Source: Anaeromassilibacillus sp. An250 (GTDB lineage: Bacteria; Bacillota; Clostridia; Oscillospirales; Acutalibacteraceae). Taken from it: a stretch of DNA of 59,132 nt. The first letter of the stretch is position 1, and every line of letters starts with the position of its first letter. This document shows, piece by piece, positions 50,259 to 59,100 of the stretch. The stretch covers positions 1 to 59,132 of the forward strand of contig NZ_NFJK01000021.1 in NCBI RefSeq assembly GCF_002159845.1, given 5' to 3'. The notes beneath the pieces are model-generated. The model did not search any database. It saw nothing but the letters and a program-made list of their open reading frames with translations, and was not told the origin of the DNA. The position numbers and the translations under genes were made by a program.

Positions 50259-51353
50259 ATGAAATTAGGTATTGTGGGCTTGCCGAACGTCGGCAAAAGC
50301 ACCCTGTTTAACGCGATTACCAATGCGGGCGCACAGTCCGCAAACTATCCATTCTGCACCATTGAGCCGAATATCGGCGTGGTGGCTGTCCCCGACCAGC
50401 GGCTGGACAAGCTCGCGGAGATGTACCATCCGGAAAAATACACGCCCGCAACCATTGAATTTGTGGACATCGCCGGGCTGGTGCGCGGCGCCAGCAAGGG
50501 CGAGGGCCTGGGAAATAAGTTCCTCGCCAATATCCGCGAGGTGGACGCCATTGTGCATGTCGTGCGCTGCTTTGTCAACGACGACATCGTCCATGTCGAG
50601 GGAAGCATCGACCCGAAGCGCGATATTGAAACCATCAACCTGGAATTGATCCTCTCCGATATGGAGGTGCTCGACCGCCGCATCGAAAAGACGCAGAAGA
50701 TGCTCAAGGCGGATAAGAAATACCAGGAGGAACTCGACTTTTTCAAGCGGGTCCGCGAAGCGCTGGACGAGGGCAAGTCCGCGCGCAGCGTGGAATGCAC
50801 CCCGGAGGAGGCGGAGCTGCTCTCCACGGTGTCGCTGCTGACCAACAAGCCGGTCATCTATGCCGCCAATGTGAGCGAAAACGACTTCAAGGGCGGCATT
50901 GAGAACAACGCCTATTTCCACCAGGTGAAGGAGATTGCAGACAGCGAACACGCCGGCGTGCTGCCGATCTGCGCGGAGATCGAGGCGGAGATCGCGGGGA
51001 TGGACCCGGAGGAGAAGGAGATGTTCCTTGCGGACATGGGCCTGCAGGAGTCCGGCCTGGACCGCCTCATCAACGCCTGCTATTCCCTCTTGGGATTGAT
51101 TTCCTACTTGACCGCCGGGCAGCCGGAGGTGCGCGCCTGGACCATCAAGAAGGGCACGAAGGCGCCCCAGGCGGCCGGCAAGATCCACAGCGACTTTGAG
51201 CGCGGCTTTATCCGCGCGGAGGTTATTTCGTTTGACGACCTGATGGCGTGCGGCAGCATGGCCGCGGCAAAGGAGAAGGGCCTGGTCCGCTCCGAAGGAA
51301 AGGACTACGTGATGAAGGATGGGGACATCGTCCTGTTCCGGTTCAATGTCTAA
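50259..51353 (+). CDS. ychF: Redox-regulated ATPase YchF, 5' end supplied by the element
   Basis: 364 residues, the normal family length. OBG-type P-loop GLPNVGKST (residues 7-15), the switch region NYPFCTIEP, DIAGLVRGASKGEGLGN and a C-terminal TGS domain (RAWTIKKGTKAPQAAGKIHS). YchF binds and hydrolyses ATP and associates with ribosomes. The start ATG at 50259 has GGAG 7 bases before it within element DNA; a longer frame from 50196 has no good site. Transcription now must come from the element (integrase read-through or an unseen promoter), because the native promoter remains at 3466. Confidence 0.96.
   Translation: MKLGIVGLPNVGKSTLFNAITNAGAQSANYPFCTIEPNIGVVAVPDQRLDKLAEMYHPEKYTPATIEFVDIAGLVRGASKGEGLGNKFLANIREVDAIVHVVRCFVNDDIVHVEGSIDPKRDIETINLELILSDMEVLDRRIEKTQKMLKADKKYQEELDFFKRVREALDEGKSARSVECTPEEAELLSTVSLLTNKPVIYAANVSENDFKGGIENNAYFHQVKEIADSEHAGVLPICAEIEAEIAGMDPEEKEMFLADMGLQESGLDRLINACYSLLGLISYLTAGQPEVRAWTIKKGTKAPQAAGKIHSDFERGFIRAEVISFDDLMACGSMAAAKEKGLVRSEGKDYVMKDGDIVLFRFNV
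50271..50275 (+). other. Right attachment site core (attR)
   Basis: ATTGT is shared with the left core at 3570-3574. The 12 bases upstream (ATGAAATTAGGT) are element DNA that imitates the first four codons of ychF; downstream is chromosomal ychF. Confidence 0.7.
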
Positions 51354-51984
51354 CCCAGGCAAAGGCGTGTGCTGCATCCGGCAGGCCCGGCCGGAGGATG
51401 CGGCCGTCCTCGCGGGGATCTATGCGCCCTATGTGCGGGACACCGCGATCACCTTTGAATACGATCCGCCGGACGCCGCGGAGTTTGCCCGGCGCATCCG
51501 GAAAACGCAGGAGCAATTCCCCTATCTGGTCTGCGAGGTGGACGGGAAGCCGCAGGCGTATGCATATGCGTCCCATTTCCACGAGCGCGCGGCGTTCCAG
51601 TGGGACGCGGAGCTGAGCGTCTACGTGGCCGCGTGTGCGCAGCAACGGGGGATTGGGCGGGCGCTGTATACCTGCCTGATCGCGTTCCTGCAAGAGCAGG
51701 GGTATTCCACCCTTTACGCGCTGATTACCGTGCCAAACGATAACAGCGAGCGGCTGCATGCGAAGCTGGGGTTTGAGCGGGCCGCCCTCTATCCCCGCAC
51801 AGGCTACAAGTTTGGGCAGTGGCGGGATATGATCGTGATGGAAAAGCGGCTGTCGCCCCCCTTTGCTCCCCCAGAGCCGCCGCATGCGTTTTCCACCCTT
51901 CCGGCCGCATTTGTGGAAAACGTGCTGCGGGAAGAAGCCGCAAAATGCAACGCAAAAACAGAGGCCGGGAACCCGCAGCGGTAA
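51346..51984 (+). CDS. GNAT-family N-acetyltransferase
   Basis: 212 residues from the ATG at 51346, which overlaps the ychF stop codon by 8 bases (coupled translation). RQARPEDAAVLAGIYAPYVR starts the fold, ELSVYVAACAQQRGIGRALY holds the acetyl-CoA motif Q/R-x-x-G-x-G/A, and NDNSERLHAKLGFERAALYP is motif B. The pattern resembles phosphinothricin/methionine-sulfone acetyltransferases (Pat-like), which acetylate small amines. The last ~45 residues are a poorly conserved extension. Confidence 0.88.
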   Translation: MSNPGKGVCCIRQARPEDAAVLAGIYAPYVRDTAITFEYDPPDAAEFARRIRKTQEQFPYLVCEVDGKPQAYAYASHFHERAAFQWDAELSVYVAACAQQRGIGRALYTCLIAFLQEQGYSTLYALITVPNDNSERLHAKLGFERAALYPRTGYKFGQWRDMIVMEKRLSPPFAPPEPPHAFSTLPAAFVENVLREEAAKCNAKTEAGNPQR

Positions 51985-52014
51985 AAGCGGCTTGGCTTTA
52001 TAAAAAAGAGATGC

Positions 52015-52053
52015 AACCCCCTGCCAGAGGGAACATGCCCCTGGCAGGGGGTT
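52015..52053 (-). terminator. Terminator between convergent genes
   Basis: AACCCCCTGCCAG (52015-52027) pairs perfectly with its complement at 52041-52053, loop 13 bases. On the leftward strand a T-run follows after seven bases; on the rightward strand it can end the ychF-GNAT transcript. Confidence 0.85.
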
Positions 52054-52081
52054 ACTTGCTGTATGTGGGCCGCATAACGCT

Positions 52082-52303
52082 TCAAGCCCGGCCCTTTTTT
52101 TCGGGTTCCTCGGTGAAAACGAAGATGTCTTCCACCGTGGTGTGGAAAACCTTTGCGATGTCCATGGCCAGCTTCAGGGAGGGGTTGTACTGCCCCCGCT
52201 CCAAGCGCCCGATGGTCTCCCGCCGGACGTCCACCAGGCGCGCCAGCTCGCTCTGTTCCATGTGGCGCTCCATGCGGAGCTCCCGGATCTTTGTCTTGAG
52301 CAT
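52082..52303 (-). CDS. XRE-family transcriptional regulator
   Basis: 73 residues from the ATG at 52303 (TTTGGAGG upstream, which is the end of the membrane protein gene). Compact helix-turn-helix protein (KIRELRMERHMEQSELARLV, then DVRRETIGRLERGQYNPS) of the type paired with small membrane proteins in Bacillota. It probably binds the inverted repeat at 52721-52756 and controls the two-gene operon. Confidence 0.88.
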   Translation of the reverse strand: MLKTKIRELRMERHMEQSELARLVDVRRETIGRLERGQYNPSLKLAMDIAKVFHTTVEDIFVFTEEPEKKGRA

Positions 52304-52305
52304 GG

Positions 52306-52701
52306 TCAACCTCCAAAGCGTTCCAGCGCGAGGAACAGCGAGCTGCGCCCCAGCCAAAGCAGCACAAAGCCCAGGGCCAGGTCGTACGATGCAATCGCGA
52401 AGTCCCCGGCAAACACTGTGCACGCCAACACAACGCCCGCCAGGACATACAGCAGGTTGCAGATGATCGAGTTGGCTTGCCGCTCGTTTTTGACCGCGCG
52501 CTCATCCATCTTTTCCCGGGGAAGGAATGCCACCAGCAGGGTGCCAATGATGACCACGACGGCCACACAGAGGGCTGCCACGCGGAGCCAGGTAGGTTTT
52601 TCAAAGGGCCATTTTCCCAGCAGCAGGAAGCACAGGATCAGCGCGCCGCCCATGACGTCCAGCTGTTTGGCGCGGGTGATGGACAATTCCGGAAGTTTCA
52701 T
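52306..52701 (-). CDS. Integral membrane protein paired with an XRE regulator
   Basis: 131 residues with four membrane segments (~17-33, ~40-60, ~80-100, ~105-125). A central stretch (LPREKMDERAVKNERQANSI) is cytoplasmic and resembles the DUF2178/DUF3796-like proteins that accompany small XRE regulators. The ribosome site GGAGAATCCCCT is weak to moderate. Function unknown, perhaps envelope stress or bacteriocin immunity (inference). Confidence 0.75.
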   Translation of the reverse strand: MKLPELSITRAKQLDVMGGALILCFLLLGKWPFEKPTWLRVAALCVAVVVIIGTLLVAFLPREKMDERAVKNERQANSIICNLLYVLAGVVLACTVFAGDFAIASYDLALGFVLLWLGRSSLFLALERFGG

Positions 52702-52720
52702 AGGGGATTCTCCTCTCCGT

Positions 52721-52775
52721 GTGATATATTTGTATCTTATGTGATAAATATATCACTTCAGTGCGGCATTGTCAA
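52721..52775 (-). promoter_or_regulatory. Promoter and operator of the membrane protein/XRE operon
   Basis: GTGATATATTT (52721-52731) and AAATATATCAC (52746-52756) form a perfect 11-bp inverted repeat. The leftward promoter TTGACA (52775-52770), 17 bases, TATATT (52752-52747) overlaps its right arm, so binding would block RNA polymerase. Confidence 0.8.
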
Positions 52776-52853
52776 GCGCTATTTCGGATTTTATGGATGG
52801 GACAGTGGGCGGGGTATCTCTAACATTTGAATCGTTTTTTCACTTTAATAATT

Positions 52854-52988
52854 TGTATTCATGAATACATAAAAATGTCAGAAATAGATAGGGTTCCCTT
52901 TTAAAGCGGCGAAAACAATAAAAGTTATGCGAACAATTCATGAATTTTCAGTTGAAATATTGACAAGGGAGGGGAACTATGTTTTAAT
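52854..52988 (+). promoter_or_regulatory. Promoter region of the giant surface protein with two palindromes
   Basis: A 16-bp palindrome TGTATTCATGAATACA (52854-52869) and a 12-bp palindrome AATTCATGAATT (52935-52946) share the core ATTCATGAAT. The promoter TTGACA (52960-52965), 17 bases, TTTAAT (52983-52988) lies just downstream of the second. The leader to the ATG at 53179 is about 185 bases and shows no riboswitch I recognise. Confidence 0.65.
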
Positions 52989-53178
52989 ATGTTTACTAAG
53001 TTCATTGGAATAAGTATTAAATTGGTATTGCTTTACAATGGGATGAACGACCATTGCAAAGGCCGGAATCGCCTTCTTTCCGGCAAGGGTTTTGAAAGGG
53101 GGATGCAAGGAGAAGGCACGGTGGAAGAGAAAGGTTCCAATGGGGAACAAGGAAGATTGTCATTTTAGGAGGAGAAAA

Positions 53179-56100
53179 ATGTTTCAGGTGAAACGGAGGG
53201 CGACCGCGCTTTTGCTGGCCGCTCTGATGGCAACATCTGGATCGGGCGCTGTTGGGATGGCGGCGGATTACTCCGCGCGCGGGTCCCTGGACAGCGGCGC
53301 CGTGTGGGAACTGGGGGACACCCAGGTCACCGGCTCGCTGCATGCAGCACCGGCCGAGGCAGACCTTGAGCAGGAAGGCCCGCTGGGATGGATCCATTTC
53401 AGCGACAAAACCCTGGAAAACTGCCCGCAGAAGGACGGGGACAACGGCATCACCAATGTCGAGCTGTCCGGCACGCTGGCGCAGATCGCCGGGGATACCG
53501 CAACCGATTTCCGCTATACGGACGCGCCGGAGGGCAACACCAAAGGCCAGGTCATCAACGGGACGGGCGGCCGCGTGTCGTTTCACGTCCCGGCCAGCAC
53601 GGAACCGCGCTATCTGCGCGTCTATACCGGCTCTTGGGCGTCCGAAATCACGCTGCGCGTCTCCATCAACGGGGAGGAGCAGTACACCCGTTCCTTTGGA
53701 AAGCGGAACACAACGTCCGGAGCGGACTGCTATGTATCTTGGATTACGTATCAGACCGAATCTGAAGAGGATGAGGTCACGGTGACCGCTGAAATTACCG
53801 ACGTCTACGACAGCAGCGGCAGCGGCAACATGAGCATCCAGGCAATCGCCCTGACCGACGAGGCGTTCCCGGAGGAGGAGCAGCTCGTGACGGGCCAGGT
53901 GCTTGATGCGCCCGAGACGGCAAACCTCTCCAAGCAGGGCGGGCTCGATTGGGTCCAGCTTGATCAGACCGATTTTGGCGCGTTCAACCGCAAGGATACC
54001 GAGGACCCCATGATCGGCGGCCCGGAGTTGATCGGCGAGCAGGACTATGTCGCCACAAACACCCAGACAAACTTTGTGTTTTTGGACGGCATTTCGCCCA
54101 TACAGTCCGTTGAGGACGACAACCACAAGGGCCTGGTGTTCACCGGCGAGGGCAACGGCTTGGAGTTCACGCTTCCGGCCAGCAAGGAAGAGCGTTATGT
54201 AAACATCTATACAGGCGCATGGGCCGCGGACATCACGGCGGAAGTCTATGTCAATGATGAACGCGTCTATGCAGAGACCTATGGCAGCGCCGACACCACC
54301 GCGGGCACCCCCGCAGACTACAAGATGCTCCAGCTGTCCTACAGCTGTGCGGATGAGGGCGATGAGGTGCGCGTCCGGATGGTGGTTTCCAGGGCATACG
54401 ACAGCCAGTGGGGCAATATGTCCGTCTCCGCCATCACCCTGAACGATGCATTGGTGGAGGATACCGGTTCCGTTGCGGCGGGCAAGGTTTCCACCGCGCC
54501 GGTTTCCGCAGACCTAACCAGCGAGGGCAACATCGACTGGGCTTATTTCAACAATGCCAGCTTTGCGGATTACAACCGGAAAAATGTGGAGGAATCCCAG
54601 ATCACCAACGTGACCCCGGTTGGCGAGCAGCAGAGCAGCCCGGTGATCCGCGACGCCAAGACCGCGTACGTCTATACGGACGGCGTGGACCCGGAGACGG
54701 AGGAAGGCGCCCACAACGGCTTTGTCTTTGTCAAAGAGGGCAGCGGCGTCACCTTTAACGTGCCCGGCGGCCCGGATCTGAAGTACCTGAACGTCTACAC
54801 GGGCGAATGGGCGTCCGACATCACGCTGGAGCTATTGGTCAACGGCGAAGTTGAATACAGCGCCACCTATGGCAGCAGCGTCACGACCGCGGGCACCCCC
54901 GCTGTGTGCAACGTCGCCCGCCTCCAGTATTATACGCCCAGCGAGGACGACGAGGTCGAGGTGCGCGTGCTGATCTCCCATGGCTATGACGTAAACTGGG
55001 GCAACATGAGCATCCAGGCGGTCACGCTTTCCGATACCGCCCCCGTCAGCCTGGACGAAAAGATCACAACGGACGAGTGGGAAATCGACCACACCGGCGG
55101 CCAGATCCAGTCCATGAAGACCCTGATCGACGGCGAGATGTACACCATCCCGATGCGCACGGACGACCGCGGCGGGTTTATCTGGAAGTACAACGGCCGC
55201 CAGATTGCGATGACCTCCGGCGACCCAGCGGAGGACGGCAGCATCACGTATACCGGCCGTTCCCGCAGCTCCAACGAGGACCTGACCTTCACGCTGCGGT
55301 ATTCCGTGGACGAACAGAAGCAGCTTGTGGTGACCGCTTCGGTGACCAACAATAAGGATACCGAACAGCCGGTGGACAAGCTCTCCCTGAACCTGGGCTT
55401 CAACACCTATCTGGAGAGCTATCCGCAGTACAACGACCAGCTCTTCCCCACGCTCCTGCGCTGCGAGAAGACGCATCTCTGGGGGTACCTTTCCACCCCG
55501 TCCGGCCGCCTGATGACCATTGCGACCGACGCGCCCGTGGCCTCCTATACCCTGGACTATGAATGGGGTGCGCACCGCATCTATACGGCGTCCCTGGACG
55601 TCTTGCAGTCCGGCGAGCTGCCGGAGCGCCATCCGGAGGGGATGGACCACCTCGCAGCCAACGAGACCAAGACCTGGAACGTCTATCTGAAGCCGGTCGA
55701 GAATTTGAATGCGATCGACGAGGTCAAACCCACCATCTCCAACAACACCATGCTCCCGACCATCGACGCAGACCGCTACACCATGGCGGAAAATGAGGTT
55801 TCCCAGGTGACCATCTACTCCCAGTCCCCGCTGAAGGACGGCGTGGTCACGATCGTCGATGAGGACGGGAACGAGACGCCCCTGGCCGTGACGGACAACG
55901 GCGACAACACCTATTCCTGCACCTTCGAGGCGGAGGGCAAGGCAGAGGGCGTCTATAAGCTCTGGGCCGAGAACGAAGCCGGCTATAAATCGGAAGGCAT
56001 GTTTACCATCCGGATGCCGTGGTCCTGGTACACGAAGATGGCCCGCAAAGCAGCGGTTGAAGCGCCGCAGAAGGCGACCTCCCATACAGAGTCCTGGTAT

Positions 56101-59100
56101 GGCCTGTACTCGGCGTACATCGCCAAGAGATACTTCCCGGACGAGGAGCTGGACATGGCGATCGACGAGAAGTTCGAAGAAATCTATCCCCTGATGTACG
56201 ACGTGACGACCGACCTGCCGACCTCCTGGCAGAGCCGTATCCAGAACCATTCCGGTATGCTGGGCGTCTTTGTCGATAAATACCAGAGCTCCGGCAATAT
56301 GAGCGACCTGGAGAGCGCCGTCCATCTGGCGGACTTCCTGCTCACCACGCAGGGCGAGAGCGGCGGCTATTACAACGGCAGCACGGATTACACCTCCGTC
56401 ATCTATCCCGCAAAGTCCATCATGGAATTGATCTATGTGGAAAAGGACCTCATGAACGATGAGAGCCTCTCCGAAGAAGACCGCGCAACCTGGGCGGAGC
56501 GCTACGAGCGCCATTTCGCTTCCGTGACCCGCGCCATGGACAACCTGGTCAACTTGGACGGCCACTTCGAGACCGAGGGCCAGCAGACCTTTGAGGACGG
56601 CGCAAACTCCTGCTCGGCGACCCAGCTCAGCGAATTTGCCCTGATGTTCCCGGAGGGGTCTGCGGAGCGCGAAAAGTATACGAACGCAGCGCTCAAGATC
56701 ATGAATTACCACACCTCACACCAGCAGTCCATCATCCCGGATTCCCGCATGAACGGCGGCACCCTGCGTTTCTGGGAAGCCCAGTATGACGTAGAGATGC
56801 AGCTCACCGGCGATTCCCCGAACATGATGAACTCGCCGCACGGCTGGTCCGCATGGAACATCTATGCGCTGTTCAACCTGTATGAACTGACCGGCGACCA
56901 GCAGTACCTGGAGCGCGGCATGAACGCCATGGGCTCCTGCGCACAGCTGATGGGCTTCGACGGCACCCTCCGCTGGGCGTTCATCGCAGACCCGTACCGC
57001 AACACCGGCCTGTGGGTCAAGGATGAAGAAGCTTCCCACGACGATGTGATCGTCGGCAAGCATGTCAACACGGTCATCGGCGAAGAGTACGTCGATATGA
57101 TCTCCTACTGGTGGAGAGCACCGAAGAACACCTGGGTGCCGGGCTACACCGCCATGGGCGGCGCTGTCACACAGGGCGCGGCGTGCGACAACGACGTGCA
57201 CGAGGTGTTCAAGGCATTGGGCGAAGTCGCCCTGACCAAGGCATATGTCTTCCAGAAGGACGACGGCGCCTATGAAGCGTACAACTGCACCGTGGAAGAG
57301 ACGGACGGCGGCCTGGTGATCACGCCGGCGGAAGACGTCGTCTCCAACGTCAGCGTGCAGGTCAACCAGGACACCAACGTCACCGTGAAATTCTACAACG
57401 GCGACCTGTCCACAACGGTTTCCGCGGGCCTGCCGCAGTGGGTTTCCACGGAAGAGAACGCAGCAGACTTTGAGAATGGCGATAAGGATTCCAGCCTGAG
57501 CAGCCTGACCGTGAGCAACGGCGAGCTGAGCCCGTCCTTCCAGGCGGATGTGCTGGAATACACCGTGGACATCGGCGCACAGGCGGGCACGGTGGACATC
57601 ACCCCGACGGCGAACAGCGAACACGCGGTCGTCTATGTCAACGGCACCCGCGTCCTTCCGGGCGAGAGCTACACCGTGACCATGGACAGCGCTATGCAGG
57701 AAAAGACCATCCCGATCGTTGTCAAATCGCAGTACCAGGCGACCGAAACCAATTATACGGTGACGGTTTCCACCATGGGCGATTATGAGAACGTGGCGCG
57801 CAAGGCGTCGAACGTCACCGCGACCCGCATCCAGGGCCCGGCGACCAACCCGATGAGCCTGATCGACGGACACCACGGCCTGGATGGTTCGACCACGACC
57901 CACCTCACCGTCGCGCCCGACGGCACGCCGGACAACTTCATCACCCTTTCCTGGGACGAGCCGCAGAGCTTCCAGCACGTTTCCGTTTGGACCTTCTACG
58001 GGGCGAAACAGGGCCCGACCAGATGGGATTACCAGATCACCCGGGACGGCACAACCTGGGAGACCATCGCGGAAGATGTGACGGTGGAATGGAAGTACGA
58101 AGACAAGACGCACGAGAATTATGTGGTCTCGCTGGACGAGCCGGTCACGGGCGTGGTCGGCCTGCGGATGGTGCTGAAAGAGGGCCTGCACGCCTGGGGC
58201 AACACCTGCATCAACGAGATTGAGGTATTTCATAAGATAGACACCGAGCCGGAAGAGCAGAACCTGACGGCGACCTACAACAATAAAGACGTCACCCTGA
58301 CGGTGAATGGCGAGCCGCAAAAGATCGCGGATCTGCTCGGCAAGTTCGAGATGAAAGACGTCGCAGACGGCACGGAAGCCGAATTGACCTTTGCGCCGCG
58401 CGTGGAAGGCAAGAACTTCCGCTCCGTGAGCATCAACGGCGGCGAACCGCAGCTCATCAGCGGCGATTCCTACACCTACACGGCGACGGTCGAAAACGGT
58501 TCCATTGCTCTGGACTTCGTCTTCGAAGTGACGGACAAGCGCATCCTGGAAGAAACCTACAACTATGCGAAGACCTACGTGGACGACGGCACCGTCGATT
58601 CGCTGGTCACCGCGGCAAAGGAAGCCTTCATGGAGGCTTACAACGCGGCGGCAGCGGTATTGGCCGACGACGCAGCAACCCAGGCGCAGATCGATGCGGC
58701 TTGGAGCGGCCTGCTGAACGCCATCCACTATCTGGACTTCCAGGCGGGCGACGCGAGCGCGCTGGAAGAACTGTATAACCTGCTGAGCGGCCTGGTGGAG
58801 GACGACTTCACGAGCGGCAGCTGGGCGGCATTTGCAGAAGCAATGGCGCAGGCAGCGGAAGTGATCGCAGACGGCGAGCCGCTGGAAGCGGATGTCACGA
58901 AGGCATACGACGGCCTGCTGAACGCAGCGGAGGGCCTGGTGCGTGCCTCCGACCTCAGCAGCCTGAACGGCTTGATCGGGAAGGCGGAAGCGGTTGCGGC
59001 GGAGATCGCAGAGGGCAAGTATCTGCCGGACGGCCAGGAAGCTTTCCAGGCGGCACTCGATGCAGCAAAGGCGCTGACGAAGGACGACGCGCAGGCGACG

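Larger units (their letters stand above)
3570..50275 (+). mobile_element. Integrative and conjugative element inserted in ychF
   Basis: About 46.7 kb. The boundaries come from three signs: ychF is split between 3574 and 50275 with ATTGT at both junctions; excisionase and tyrosine integrase genes lie at the right end; and near-identical tandem AAATGGTGTA motifs occur near both ends. It carries a T4SS module, a Tad pilus module, regulators, a toxin-antitoxin pair and envelope-related cargo. No canonical relaxase was recognised. The exact crossover could lie a few bases to either side of ATTGT, because Tn916-type integrases tolerate heterologous overlap sequences. Confidence 0.88.

Noticed and set aside
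54832-58728. Two long leftward frames (626 and 670 codons) opposite the giant enzyme gene
   Set aside because: The rightward protein has coherent domains throughout; the long antisense frames reflect high GC at third positions.
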